A DNA stretch of 64,000 bases from Streptomyces antioxidans (GCF_000968685.2 NZ_LAKD02000032.1:124001-188000); one strand, 5' to 3'. Positions 32,844 through 42,117 are shown, numbered from the stretch's first letter. Notes: generated from the sequence alone by a model not told the origin. Translations and numbers: made by a program.

Positions 32844-33841
32844 AGTCTGCGCAGCCACCGCAGCCGCGCCGCCCGCGCGTCCCGCGAGACGCCCGCCCGG
32901 GGTGCCATGTCCGCGAACCCGTGGAAGGCACCGGGCCACACGTGCAGTTCGGCCTGTCCCCCGGCCCGCCAGATGCGGGCGGCGTAGTCGACACCCTCGT
33001 CGCGGAAGGTTTCCACGGCCCCCACGTCGATGAACGCGGCGGGCAGACCGGACAGATCCGTCGCGCGGGCCGGTGCGGCGTACGGCGAGACGCCGTCGGT
33101 CCCGCGCGCGGCGCCGAGCAGTGCCGTCCATCCCGCCTCGTTGGCCGCCCTGTCCCACACCCCGACGCCGGTCATCTGCAGCGCGGATGGCGTGTCATTG
33201 CGGTCGTCCAGCATGGGACACATCAGCAGCTGCCCGAACAGGGCGGGGCCGCCGCGGTCCCGGGCCAGCAGGGCGACGGCCGCGGCGAGGCCGCCGCCCG
33301 CGCTGCCCCCGACGACGATGACGCGCCCCGGGTCGATGCCCAGTTCGGCGGCGTGTTCGGCGGTCCAGAGCAGACCGGCGTAGCAGTCCTCGACCGGCCC
33401 GGTGTGCTGGGTCCCTGGCGCCAGCCGGTACTCGACGGAGACCACGGAGAGCCCCAGTTCCTGGGCGAGGTCGAGCATCTCGGGCACGCCCGTGCGGTTG
33501 TCCCCGACCGTCATGCCACCGCCGTGGATGTGGTAGAGCGCTGGCACCTCGGTGGCCGCGGCCACCGGGCGGCAGATCAGCAGGGAGACGTCCGGCGCGC
33601 CCACCGGGCCGGGGACGGACCGCTCCTCGACCCGGAAGGCCCCGTCGCGCTCCAGGGCCTCGTTCGTCACCGGCGCCAGCCCGGGCACGTCCTCAGGGGG
33701 CGTGGCACCCGGATCGGCCCCGGAGCCGCCGGGCGGCAGGAGCTCATGGATGGCCGCGAGCGCCGTGGTGAGTTCCGGGTCGAACGGCGGCGGTGGCCCG
33801 AGCGGTGCCGTGGCCGCCCGTTCGGGCGAGGTGTGCTCCAT
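32831..33841 (-). CDS. Alpha/beta-hydrolase esterase of the HSL family
   Basis: A 336-residue esterase. The oxyanion motif HGGG is at 106-109 (YHIHGGGMTV), the nucleophile Ser180 in GGSAGGGLA, and His307 in GAFHGF. The acid position usually occupied by Asp in DPLRDE reads ETFRDE here, so Glu277 would be the acid. The first ~65 residues form the variable cap. HSL-family enzymes hydrolyse short-chain esters and lactones. Start ATG 33841. It stands alone, converging with the sugar-acid dehydratase gene; substrate unknown. Confidence 0.9.
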   Translation of the reverse strand: MEHTSPERAATAPLGPPPPFDPELTTALAAIHELLPPGGSGADPGATPPEDVPGLAPVTNEALERDGAFRVEERSVPGPVGAPDVSLLICRPVAAATEVPALYHIHGGGMTVGDNRTGVPEMLDLAQELGLSVVSVEYRLAPGTQHTGPVEDCYAGLLWTAEHAAELGIDPGRVIVVGGSAGGGLAAAVALLARDRGGPALFGQLLMCPMLDDRNDTPSALQMTGVGVWDRAANEAGWTALLGAARGTDGVSPYAAPARATDLSGLPAAFIDVGAVETFRDEGVDYAARIWRAGGQAELHVWPGAFHGFADMAPRAGVSRDARAARLRWLRRLLAH

Positions 33842-34002
33842 GGTCGGCTCCAGAGTGGTGGCAGGAAGAACTCCTATGGTCGGCCGCCCACCGCTCCAAG
33901 ATCAGCAGCCGCGCGGCGGATTGTATCGGCCGGGCGGCGCGGCGGTACGGAGCGTCCTGACGCATGGTCAGTCCTCGCCCCGACGGCTCCGGCTCCCGTC
34001 GC

Positions 34003-34794
34003 TCAGCCGTTCCAGCTCTCGTCGTAAGGATCGCGCGGTGCCGGGACCGGCCTGGACCGGCTGACCTCGAGGTACGGGATGGCGCCACCGCCCACCGGGT
34101 CCTTGCTCCGCTTGGCGGTGTAGGTGCCGATGGCCTGGAGCCAGGTGTCGGGTTCCAGCACCGGGGGGATCCGTCCGGTCAGACCGATCTTGACGGGCTG
34201 GGCATCGGCGGCGCAGCAGTTGAGCGCCATGCGGACGAGGTAGGGGGCACCGTGACCGTCGAGGGCGACAAAGCCGGTGATCTTGACCGTCCGGTGCTCC
34301 AGGGAACGCCCGTGGTCGTACACCGCGCGCCCGGCGTAGTCGGCCACATTGAGCGGCAGCGGGTCCCCGGCGGGCAGGGCGGGGAAGCCCCAGGGGCGTT
34401 GCAGCGCCGTGCCGGTGTGCATGGCGGTGTACGAGCCGAGCGCGGGCGGCGCCACCAGGATGAGCGCGAACAGCGGGAGCACGAGGAGCCAGGAGACACG
34501 TGGTTCGCGGTGACCGTGGCCGCCTTCGCTCTCCCTCAAGCCCTCCCCCGAGACCTCCCCCGAGCCTTCCCTCGTGCCCTCCCCGACACCGTCCACCGCA
34601 CCCTCATCCGCCACCCGCGCCCGCCGCTCGTACCAGACGGTGGCGACGGCGGCCGCCATCAGGACCACACCGGCCGCGAGCAGCAGCGGGCGCAGCCCCG
34701 CCTTCACATAGCGCAGATAGAGATCGGTGGATCCGGCCCGCAGCACCGCCCCGCCGACCAGGAACAACACGATCGCCTGCGCCTTGCGGTTCAC
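34003..34794 (-). CDS. TIGR03943-type membrane protein, partner of permease
   Basis: A 263-residue protein: two N-terminal membrane helices (AQAIVLFLVGGAVLRA; RPLLLAAGVVLMAAAVATVW), a charged loop rich in Gly/Glu and His (GGHGHREPRV), a third helix, and an extracytoplasmic domain with LNCCAADAQPVKIGLTG. The conserved CCAADA segment and pairing with a DUF318-type permease define the family. GTG 34794 overlaps the permease stop by 4 bases, so the two are translationally coupled. Relatives have been linked to metal homeostasis, but the transported substrate is not known. Confidence 0.85.
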   Translation of the reverse strand: MNRKAQAIVLFLVGGAVLRAGSTDLYLRYVKAGLRPLLLAAGVVLMAAAVATVWYERRARVADEGAVDGVGEGTREGSGEVSGEGLRESEGGHGHREPRVSWLLVLPLFALILVAPPALGSYTAMHTGTALQRPWGFPALPAGDPLPLNVADYAGRAVYDHGRSLEHRTVKITGFVALDGHGAPYLVRMALNCCAADAQPVKIGLTGRIPPVLEPDTWLQAIGTYTAKRSKDPVGGGAIPYLEVSRSRPVPAPRDPYDESWNG

Positions 34795-35804
34795 AGCAGC
34801 ACCGCCCCGACCAGGGTCGACACCACGACGGCGAGTACGAAGGTGGCGGGCGCGAACCGCAGTGCGAAGCCACGGCCGAAGGTGCCGGTCTGCATGGCGA
34901 ACAGCTTCAGGTCGATCATCGGCCCGACGACGAGGAACGCCAGCCGGGCGGTGAGCGAGAACTGCGACAGGGACGCGGCCACGAAGGCGTCGGCCTCGGA
35001 GCAGATCGACAGCAGCACCGCGAGGACCGCCAGGGCGAGGACCGACACGGCCGGGTCATCGGCGGCGCCGCGCAGCCAGCTCGCCGGGACCACGGCCTTG
35101 AGGGTGGCCGCCGCCATCGCGCCGACGACGAGGAAGCCCCCGGCGTGCATCACATCGTGGCGTACGGACGCCCAGAACGCGGCGCCCCTTCCGTCGCCCT
35201 GGAAGGCGGGGCGGGCCGGTGGGCGCAGCCAGTCGGCCCGCCCCAGCCGCTGCCACAGCCAGCCCATCGCACACGCCACCACCAGACTGGCCACGAACCG
35301 GGCGAACACCATCTGCGGCTGACGGGGGAACGCGACCGCCGTGGCGGTCAGCACGATCGGGTTGATCGCCGGTGCGGACAGCAGGAACGCCAGCGCCGCC
35401 GCCGGGGTGACACCCCGGCGCACCAGCGCCCCGGCCACCGGTACGGAGGCACATTCACAGCCGGGCAGCACCGCCCCGGCCACGCCCGCCACCGGCACCG
35501 CGACGGCGGGACGCCGCGGCAGCGCGCGGGCGAAGAACGACGGCGGGACGAACACCGCGATGAGTGCCGACAGCAGCACCCCGAGCACCAGGAAGGGCAG
35601 GGCCTGCAGGACCACCGCGGTGAACACGGTCATCCAGCTCTGTGCCACCGGAGCCGACAGCGCCCGGCGTACCGGCCCCTGCGCGACCACCACCAGGAGC
35701 AGCAGCATGATGAGGCCGAGGGAGGAATCGAACCGCCCGCCCCGCGGATCGCCCGCGTCGCGGCGGCCGGCCCCGGTCGGGGCCGCTTCGGTGGTGGTGG
35801 TCAC
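34791..35804 (-). CDS. DUF318-family permease
   Basis: A 337-residue integral membrane protein with about 8-9 helices. Hallmarks are AVLPGCECASVPVAGAL in the first half and AVLLSICSEADAFVAASLS in the second, two inverted half-repeats each with a conserved Cys/Glu pair in the membrane that could bind a metal. Start is GTG 35804 with GGAGG 11 bases upstream. The family is often encoded with TIGR03943 proteins, as here. Substrate is unproven; metal ion or arsenic-type solute is the usual guess. Confidence 0.88.
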   Translation of the reverse strand: MTTTTEAAPTGAGRRDAGDPRGGRFDSSLGLIMLLLLVVVAQGPVRRALSAPVAQSWMTVFTAVVLQALPFLVLGVLLSALIAVFVPPSFFARALPRRPAVAVPVAGVAGAVLPGCECASVPVAGALVRRGVTPAAALAFLLSAPAINPIVLTATAVAFPRQPQMVFARFVASLVVACAMGWLWQRLGRADWLRPPARPAFQGDGRGAAFWASVRHDVMHAGGFLVVGAMAAATLKAVVPASWLRGAADDPAVSVLALAVLAVLLSICSEADAFVAASLSQFSLTARLAFLVVGPMIDLKLFAMQTGTFGRGFALRFAPATFVLAVVVSTLVGAVLL

Positions 35805-35924
35805 GGGTGAGGTACCTCCGGCGTCGAGGGTGGCTGGCGCGGTTCCCCGCCCCCTCCAGTACGCCGGTTCGGCCCCGCGTGCTCACCGCGGCCGCCATGA
35901 ACCCCGCGCCCTGCGCCACTTCGT

Positions 35925-37079
35925 TCAGCCAGGGCTCACCCATGTGCCCAGGTCGGCGGAGCGGGTCATGGCGTCCAGCGCGGTGGCGCTGTGCACGGCG
36001 TCGTCCAGCGTGGCGCCGTGGGCGGTGCCCTCGGCGATGGAGCGCAGGAAGTGGTACGCCTCGATCACCTTCAGATCGTCATAGCCCATGCCGTTGGCCG
36101 AGCCGGGCTGGAAGGCGGCGTACTCACCGTGGCCGGGGCCGACGTACACCGTGGACACGGGCTGGTCCTGGTACGCGGTGCCGCGGCTGACGCCGAGTTC
36201 GCCCATGCGCCGGAAGTCCCAGAACACCGCGCCCTTGGTGCCGTGGATCTCGAAGCCGTAGGTGTTCTGTTCGCCGACCGAGACCCGGCACGCCTCCAGC
36301 ACCCCGCGGGCGCCGGAGGCGAAGCGCAGCAGACAGGAGACGTAGTCCTCGTTCTCCACCGGGCCCAGCTCACCGCCGGTAGCCCGGGTGTGACCGGCGG
36401 TGGCGCCGGTGGGGCGGGCCCGCTCGGGCACGAACACGGCGGTGTCGGCGGTCAGCGCGTCGATCTCGCCGAGCAGGAAGCGGGCCAGGTCCACCCCGTG
36501 CGAAGCGAGGTCACCCAGCACTCCGCTGCCGCCGCGCCCACGTTCGTACCGCCAGGTCAGGGCGGACTCCGGATGGGCGGCGTAGTCGCTGAAGAGGCGG
36601 ACGCGGGCGTGGGTGACGGTGCCGACCTCCCCGGCGGAGATCATGGCGCGGGCGGTCTGGACGGCGGGTGCGTTGCGGTAGTTGAAGCCGACCGCGCCCT
36701 GGACCCCGGCCTCGGCCACGGCCCCGGCGACCGCGCGGGCGTCGTCGGTGGTGAGCCCGACCGGCTTCTCGATCCAGATGTGCTTGCCCGCCCGGGCCAT
36801 GGCGACGCCGATCTCGCGGTGCAGGAAGTTCGGCGCGGCGATGCTCACCGCCTGGACCCGGGGGTCGGCGGCGACCTCCTGCCAGTCCCGGGCGGCGGTG
36901 GCGAAGCCGTACCGCCCGGCGGCCTCCTCGGCCCGGCCGGGCACCTCGTCGGCGACGGCGACCAGTTCGGGCCGTACGGACAGCTGGGGGAAGTGGTGCG
37001 GCAGCCGGACGTACGCCTGGGTGTGCACCCGCCCCATCCAGCCGAATCCCACGACGGCGACCCCGAGCGTACTCACCAT
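35925..37079 (-). CDS. Gfo/Idh/MocA family NAD(P)-dependent sugar/inositol dehydrogenase
   Basis: Start ATG 37079 (AGAAGGG upstream) gives 384 residues; upstream in-frame codons belong to the promoter. The Rossmann motif is VAVVGFGWMGRVHTQAY, the catalytic-Lys signature IWIEKPVGLT, and the C-terminal domain has GDLASHGVDLARFL with the conserved His. Members oxidise inositols, sugars or sugar acids. Divergent from a LacI regulator with matching operators on both sides, it is clearly a carbohydrate gene under local repression. Its exact substrate is not readable. Confidence 0.92.
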   Translation of the reverse strand: MVSTLGVAVVGFGWMGRVHTQAYVRLPHHFPQLSVRPELVAVADEVPGRAEEAAGRYGFATAARDWQEVAADPRVQAVSIAAPNFLHREIGVAMARAGKHIWIEKPVGLTTDDARAVAGAVAEAGVQGAVGFNYRNAPAVQTARAMISAGEVGTVTHARVRLFSDYAAHPESALTWRYERGRGGSGVLGDLASHGVDLARFLLGEIDALTADTAVFVPERARPTGATAGHTRATGGELGPVENEDYVSCLLRFASGARGVLEACRVSVGEQNTYGFEIHGTKGAVFWDFRRMGELGVSRGTAYQDQPVSTVYVGPGHGEYAAFQPGSANGMGYDDLKVIEAYHFLRSIAEGTAHGATLDDAVHSATALDAMTRSADLGTWVSPG

Positions 37080-37092
37080 GACTGCCCTTCTT

Positions 37093-37187
37093 TGGACCGT
37101 TCCAGAACCTTCCCGGCCCACACTGAAAGCCCAACTCCGCAGGTGTCAACCCCTTTGACAACCGTGTTCACCCTGTGGAACGGTCCA
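37093..37187. promoter_or_regulatory. Divergent promoter with two LacI-type operators
   Basis: TGGACCGTTCCA (37093-37104) and its exact reverse complement TGGAACGGTCCA (37176-37187) lie 83 bp apart, one beside each start codon. Both are half-symmetric with the central CG of LacI-family sites. Between them TGTCAA (37144-37149) and TTGACA (37155-37160) are back-to-back -35 boxes for the minus and plus genes. The arrangement suggests looping repression of both genes by the adjacent LacI protein. Confidence 0.8.
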
Positions 37188-37191
37188 CACC

Positions 37192-38211
37192 ATGAGACCA
37201 CCGACGATCCGCGATGTCGCCGAACGGGCCGGAGTGTCGAAGTCCCTGGTCTCCCTGGTGCTGCGCGGCTCCGAGCAGGTGCGCCCCGAGAAGCGGCGGG
37301 CCGTGCTGGCCGCGGTCGAGGAGCTGGGCTACCGGCCCAACGCCGCCGCGCGCAGCCTCAGCGAGCGGCGCACCAGGACCGTCGGAGTGCTCCTCAACGA
37401 CCTGCGCAACCCCTGGTTCGTGGAGCTGCTCGACGGCCTCAACTCCGAGCTGTACGCGAGCGGTCTGCGGACGCTGCTGGCCGACGGCCGCCTCAACCGG
37501 CGGCTCGGCGAGGACCTCACCCACACCTTCACCGAGCTGCGGGTGGACGGCCTGATCGCCGTGGGCACGCTCCCCGACCCGGCGGCGGTGCGCACGGCGG
37601 CCGCGCGGCTGCCCACGGTGGTCGCGGGCACCCGCGAGCCCGTACTGTCCGCCGTGGACATCGTCGCGGGCGACGACGAGCTGGGTGCCCGGCTGGCCAC
37701 CGAGCACCTGATCGGCCTCGGCCACCGCCACATCGCCCATATCGCGGGGCAGGGCTCGGTGGGCACACTGCGCCGCCGCGGCTTCGAGGCGGTGATGCGC
37801 GAGCACGGCCTGTCCGGGTCGGCGGCCGTGGAGCAGGGCGATCTGACCGAGGAGGGCGGCTACCGGGCCACGGTCCGGCTGCTGGCCGCGCCGCACCGGC
37901 CCACCGCCGTCTTCGCGTTCAACGACATGGCCGGGGTCGGCGCCCTGTCGGCCGCCGAGGAGCTGGGCCTCCGGGTGCCGGGCGACCTCTCCCTCGTCGG
38001 CTACGACAACACCTATCTCGCACGGCTGCGCCATCTGTGGCTCACCACCGTGGACAACGCGGGTCATGACATCGGCCGCCGCGCCGCGCGCCGACTGCTC
38101 GACCGGATCGCCGACCCCGCCCGCCCCGGCGAGGTGGCCCTCACCGCCCCGGTCCTCGAGGTCCGCGGCACGACGGCGCCGCCGCGCCCGTCCGACCCCC
38201 GAGAGAGCTGA
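37192..38211 (+). CDS. LacI family transcriptional repressor
   Basis: A 339-residue LacI protein. The N-terminal HTH and hinge are PTIRDVAERAGVSKSLVSLV and YRPNAAARSLSERRT. The periplasmic-binding-like ligand domain runs from about 60 to 325 (TVGVLLNDLRNPWFVELLDG; VFAFNDMAGVGAL; SLVGYDNTYLA). Start ATG 37192, four bases after the right-hand operator. It probably represses itself and the divergent dehydrogenase, relieved by that enzyme's sugar substrate. Confidence 0.94.
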   Translation: MRPPTIRDVAERAGVSKSLVSLVLRGSEQVRPEKRRAVLAAVEELGYRPNAAARSLSERRTRTVGVLLNDLRNPWFVELLDGLNSELYASGLRTLLADGRLNRRLGEDLTHTFTELRVDGLIAVGTLPDPAAVRTAAARLPTVVAGTREPVLSAVDIVAGDDELGARLATEHLIGLGHRHIAHIAGQGSVGTLRRRGFEAVMREHGLSGSAAVEQGDLTEEGGYRATVRLLAAPHRPTAVFAFNDMAGVGALSAAEELGLRVPGDLSLVGYDNTYLARLRHLWLTTVDNAGHDIGRRAARRLLDRIADPARPGEVALTAPVLEVRGTTAPPRPSDPRES

Positions 38212-38231
38212 AGACCCCCGAGAGAGTTAAA
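38194..38231. repeat. 19-bp tandem direct repeat at the end of the LacI gene
   Basis: GACCCCCGAGAGAGCTGAA (38194-38212) and GACCCCCGAGAGAGTTAAA (38213-38231) match at 17 of 19 bases. The first copy contains the LacI stop codon and the second runs into the TetR operator candidate. Confidence 0.8.
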
Positions 38232-38248
38232 TCAGTCGCTTGACTTAA
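38227..38248. promoter_or_regulatory. A/T-rich inverted repeat upstream of TetR (candidate operator)
   Basis: TTAAATCA (38227-38234) and TGACTTAA (38241-38248) match at 7 of 8 positions with a 6-nt spacer. The TTGACT within it could serve as a -35 box. The composition and size fit a TetR-family autoregulatory site. Confidence 0.55.
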
Positions 38249-38370
38249 GGGGGCCGTTGGGGTTGCCTGATCTTGTCGATGACCGCCCCGGGCCGAGGGA
38301 GAAGCGCCGTGGAGCAGCTGTGGCAGTCGCGGGGCCTTGCCGTGGGCGGGCCGTGCGGGCTCGCGGTGCG

Positions 38371-39024
38371 GTGGTGACCGTGGTGGGAAGGGCCGTACGG
38401 CATGAGCGGGCCGATGCCACGCGTGGGGCGATCCTCGCCGCCGCGGAGCGGCTGTTCGCCGAGCGCGGGGTGTACGCGGTCTCCAACCGCCAGGTCAGCG
38501 AGGCCGCGGGGCAGGGCAACAACGCGGCGGTCGGCTACCACTTCGGCACCAAGGCCGATCTGGTGCGGGCGATCGCCCGGCAACACGCCGAGCAGATCGA
38601 GCGGTTGCGGCTGCGGGCGCTGGACGGGATCGGCGACTCCACCGACGTTCGGGACTGGGTGGCCTGTCTGGTGCGCCCGGTCCTCGAGCATCTGGCGGAG
38701 CTGCCCAGCCCGACCTGGTACGCGCGGTTCTGCGCCCAGGTGATGACCGACCCGGCGCTCCACGAGATCATGGCCGATGAGTCCCTGGCCTCCCCGGCGC
38801 TGCGGCAGACCGTCGAGGGGTTCAACCGGTGCCTCCCCGAGCTGCCGATCGAGGTGCACATCGAGCGCGGGGCCATGGCCCGCCAGCTGATCCTGCACAT
38901 GTGCGCCGAGCGGGAGCGCGCCCTCGCCGAGAACACCGCCACGCCCCGGGCCAGTTGGCACGACGCCGCCACCGGCCTGATCGACGGGATCGTCGGGCTG
39001 TGGCTGGCGCCCGTCACCCGCTGA
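38371..39024 (+). CDS. TetR family repressor
   Basis: The frame is open from 38257, but family similarity starts at about RADATRGAILAAAERLFAER, so a GTG between 38371 and 38383 is the likely start (about 217 residues); no strong ribosome site decides. The HTH ends YHFGTKADLVRAIARQ. The C-terminal ligand domain has RFCAQVMTDPALHEIMADES, seen in a subfamily often placed beside P450 genes. It precedes a P450 gene by 86 bases on the same strand and probably controls it through the inverted repeat at 38227-38248. Confidence 0.85.
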   Translation: MVTVVGRAVRHERADATRGAILAAAERLFAERGVYAVSNRQVSEAAGQGNNAAVGYHFGTKADLVRAIARQHAEQIERLRLRALDGIGDSTDVRDWVACLVRPVLEHLAELPSPTWYARFCAQVMTDPALHEIMADESLASPALRQTVEGFNRCLPELPIEVHIERGAMARQLILHMCAERERALAENTATPRASWHDAATGLIDGIVGLWLAPVTR

Positions 39025-39110
39025 TCACGGGTCCACGCACCAGCGGCCCGTGCGGGCCGTCGATCGACAACGGGGGTTTCACCACACGCCTCACACGAAT
39101 CGAGGGATCG

Positions 39111-40340
39111 ATGACCGGCACAGTGCACCCGGTGGACGAACGCACCGCGCGGGCCCCGGAGTTTCCGATGGCCAGGGCGGCGGGCTGCCCGTTCGACCCG
39201 CCCCCGGGGCTGCGGGACCTGCAGCAGGAGGGGCCGCTGGCGAAGGTCCGCCTGTGGGACGGCAGTACGCCGTGGCTGGTGACCCGGTACGCCGATCAGC
39301 GGGCGCTGCTGGGCGACCCGAGGGTCAGCGCCGACATCCAGCGGCCCGGCTACCCCCGCCAGGCCCCGATGCCGCCCGGAGGTACGGGGGTCAGCTTCAT
39401 CCTGAAGGACGACCCCGAACACGCCCGGCTGCGGCGGATGGTGACGGCGCCGTTCGCCATCAAGCGGGTGGAGGCCATGCGGCCCGGTGTGCAGAGGATC
39501 GTGGACGACCTGATCGACGAGCTGCTGGCGGGTCCGAACCCGGTGGACCTGATGGAGGCGTTCGCCCTGCCGGTGCCCTCGCTGGTCATCTGTCAGCTGC
39601 TCGGAGTGCCCTACGCCGACCACGACTTCTTCCAGGACAACAGCAAGGTCATCATCAACCGGAGCGTCACCCCCGAGCAGCGCTCGGCCGCCCATGGCAA
39701 TCTGATCGAGTATCTGGACGGCCTGCTGGGCGAGAAGATCGCCCATCCCGCGGACGATCTGCTGTCCGGTCTTGTCGAGCGGGTCACGGCGGGCGAGCTG
39801 TCCCGCAACGAGGCGGCGCAGATGGGTGTGCTGCTACTGATCGCGGGCCACGAGACCACCGCGAACATGATCGCGCTCGGCACCCTCGCGCTGTTCGAGC
39901 ACCCCGGACAACTCGCCCTGCTGCGCGACACCGAGGACCGCCGTCTGATCGCCTCGGCGGTGGAGGAGCTGCTGCGGTATCTGCACATCACCCACAGCGG
40001 GCGGCGCCGGGTGGCGGTGGAGGACATCGAGATCGGCGGGGAGGTCATCCGTGCGGGCGAGGGGCTGATCCTGGCCAATGACATCGCCAACCGGGACCCG
40101 GGGATGTTCGCCGAGCCCGACCGGCTTGACCTCCGGCGGGACGCCCGCCGCCATGTGGCCTTCGGCTTCGGGGTGCACCAGTGCCTGGGCCAGCCGCTGG
40201 CCCGGATGGAGCTCCAGGTCGTCTACGGCACCCTCTACCGCCGCATCCCCACGCTGCGGCCCGCCGTCGGGCTGGAGAGCATCCCGTTCAAACACGACGG
40301 ATCCGTCTACGGCGTCTACGAACTGCCGGTGACCTGGTGA
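39111..40340 (+). CDS. Cytochrome P450 (CYP105-like)
   Basis: A 410-residue soluble P450. I-helix LLLIAGHETTANM, K-helix EELLRYLH, heme loop HVAFGFGVHQCLGQPLARME with Cys358. Start ATG 39111 behind GAGGGATCG. The N-terminal PMARAAGCPFDPPPGLRDLQ is typical of CYP105 enzymes, many of which oxidise xenobiotics or natural products. No ferredoxin is next to it. The TetR gene upstream suggests inducible expression. It may supply an oxidation step for the operon that begins at 40513, but a separate promoter lies between them. Confidence 0.95.
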   Translation: MTGTVHPVDERTARAPEFPMARAAGCPFDPPPGLRDLQQEGPLAKVRLWDGSTPWLVTRYADQRALLGDPRVSADIQRPGYPRQAPMPPGGTGVSFILKDDPEHARLRRMVTAPFAIKRVEAMRPGVQRIVDDLIDELLAGPNPVDLMEAFALPVPSLVICQLLGVPYADHDFFQDNSKVIINRSVTPEQRSAAHGNLIEYLDGLLGEKIAHPADDLLSGLVERVTAGELSRNEAAQMGVLLLIAGHETTANMIALGTLALFEHPGQLALLRDTEDRRLIASAVEELLRYLHITHSGRRRVAVEDIEIGGEVIRAGEGLILANDIANRDPGMFAEPDRLDLRRDARRHVAFGFGVHQCLGQPLARMELQVVYGTLYRRIPTLRPAVGLESIPFKHDGSVYGVYELPVTW

Positions 40341-40413
40341 TGAGGGGGTAGGTGCGCGGGCGGAGGCGGGCCAGGCCGCCTCCGCCCGCGATCCCACTGG
40401 CCTGTTTTCGATG

Positions 40414-40443
40414 TTGCTGAAGTTGAACAGAGCTCAATAGAGT
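40414..40443 (+). promoter_or_regulatory. Probable promoter of the oxidative operon
   Basis: TTGCTG (40414-40419), an 18-base spacer and TAGAGT (40438-40443) lie in a locally A/T-rich stretch 70 bases before the first gene. TTGAACAGAGCTCAA overlaps the spacer as a weak inverted repeat. Confidence 0.45.
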
Positions 40444-40512
40444 GGTTGTTGAGTTTTAAAGGAAATTGTCCACGGCTTTCCCATGGCATCACGCTCCTGG
40501 AAGGAAGGCACT

Positions 40513-42117
40513 GTGCACAAGGAACCCCTCCACTCTTCCCAGGTCCTCGACTACCTCGTGATCGGCGCCGGCCCCGCCGGCCTCCAGCTCGGACACCAGT
40601 TGGCCACGGCGGGCCACCGCTATCGAATCCTGGAAGCAGGGAGCACACCGGGCACCTTCTTCCGCACCTTCCCCCGCCACCGCCAGCTGATCTCCAGCAA
40701 CAAGGTGCACACCGGCATCGACGACCCCGAGTTCAACCTCCGTATGGACTGGAACTCCCTGCTGTCCCCGGATCCCGAGCTGCTCTTCACCCGTTACAGC
40801 AAACGCTATTTCCCGGCCGCCGACGATCTCGTGCGCTATCTGGCCGACTTCGCCGAGGCGTTCGGCCTCGAGATCGCCTATGACACCCGGGCGGAACGGA
40901 TCCGCCGCGGCGACGAGGGCTTCATCGTCACCGATCAGCACGGCACCGACCACCGCGCCCGGCGGCTGGTGATGGCCACCGGAGTGAGCCGCCCCCATGT
41001 CCCCGATGTGCCGGGCATCGAGACCGCCGAGAACTACACCGCCGTCTCGGTGGACCCCGACGACTTCACCGACCAGCGGGTGCTGATCCTCGGCAAGGGC
41101 AACTCCGCGCTGGAGACCGCCGACAACCTCATCGAGACGGCCGCCGTCATCCACGTGGCCGGACCGCACAGTCTGCGGCTGGCGTGGAAGACCCACTACG
41201 TCGGCCATCTGCGCGCCGTCAACAACAACTTCCTCGACACCTACCAGCTCAAGTCGCAGAACGCCATCCTCGACGGCAATGTGCTCTCGATCGAGAAGGA
41301 GCCGGGCGACGGCGGCGGGTACCGCGTGCGGTTCAGCTTCTCCCGGGCGGACGAGGTCGTGAAGGAGCTGCGCTACGACCGGATCATCGTGTGCACCGGC
41401 TTCCGCTTCGACGCCTCGCCGTTCGACGCCGAGTGCCGCCCCGACCTCGTCATCAACGACCGCTTCGCCGCCCTCACCCCGGCCTACGAATCGGTCAACG
41501 TGCCCGGGCTGTACTTCGCCGGCACCCTCACCCAGCAACGCGACTTCAAGCACTCCACCAATGGCTTCATCCATGGATTCCGTTACGGCGTACGGGCGTT
41601 GGGCCGGATCCTCGACGAGCGCCACCACGGCCGGCCCTGGCCGCACCAGCCGCTGGCCGCCGAGCCGTCCGCGCTGGCGGACGCCGTGGTGGCGCGGGTC
41701 AACCGCAGTTCCGCGCTGTGGCAGCAGTTCGGTGTGATCGGCGATCTGCTGGTCACGGAGGGCGGCGGCCAGAGCCGCTACCACGAGGAGGTGCCGGTCG
41801 CCTACGCCCATGAGTCCCCCCTGACGGCGGGCGCCGACTACTTCCTCGTCACCCTGGAGTACGGCCCCGACCACGACAAGGTCGACCCCTTCGACATCAC
41901 GGTGCGCCGGGCGGCGCAGAACTCGGTCGGGGAGGCCTTCGACGCCGCCTATCTGCATCCGGTGATCCGCCACTTCCGGGGCGGTGAACTCCTCGGCACC
42001 CACCACATGGCCGAGAACCTGGAGAACGAGTGGAACCACCCGAAGGTCCACCACGCCCCGCTGGTCGAGTTCTTCGCGCATGAGCTGGACGCACAGCCCA
42101 CCGGCGCGGGGCGGTGA
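40513..42117 (+). CDS. FOXRED2-like FAD/NAD(P)-dependent oxidoreductase (flavin monooxygenase type)
   Basis: Start GTG 40513 (GGAAGGAAGG just upstream) gives 534 residues; an ATG at 40483 lacks a site. FAD motif VIGAGPAGLQLG is at 16-27, RLVMATGVSRPHVPDVPG is the linker signature, and the NADPH motif ILGKGNSALETA is at about 192-203. The N-oxygenase signature differs from classic FMOs, and the protein is closest in layout to FOXRED2-like enzymes. A C-terminal extension of ~150 residues (VARVNRSSALWQQFGVIGD onward) lies beyond the FAD core. First gene of a coupled operon with an alpha-hydroxy-acid oxidase, a P450-like protein and an antiporter. Substrate unknown; amine or aromatic hydroxylation is possible. 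Confidence 0.88.
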   Translation: MHKEPLHSSQVLDYLVIGAGPAGLQLGHQLATAGHRYRILEAGSTPGTFFRTFPRHRQLISSNKVHTGIDDPEFNLRMDWNSLLSPDPELLFTRYSKRYFPAADDLVRYLADFAEAFGLEIAYDTRAERIRRGDEGFIVTDQHGTDHRARRLVMATGVSRPHVPDVPGIETAENYTAVSVDPDDFTDQRVLILGKGNSALETADNLIETAAVIHVAGPHSLRLAWKTHYVGHLRAVNNNFLDTYQLKSQNAILDGNVLSIEKEPGDGGGYRVRFSFSRADEVVKELRYDRIIVCTGFRFDASPFDAECRPDLVINDRFAALTPAYESVNVPGLYFAGTLTQQRDFKHSTNGFIHGFRYGVRALGRILDERHHGRPWPHQPLAAEPSALADAVVARVNRSSALWQQFGVIGDLLVTEGGGQSRYHEEVPVAYAHESPLTAGADYFLVTLEYGPDHDKVDPFDITVRRAAQNSVGEAFDAAYLHPVIRHFRGGELLGTHHMAENLENEWNHPKVHHAPLVEFFAHELDAQPTGAGR

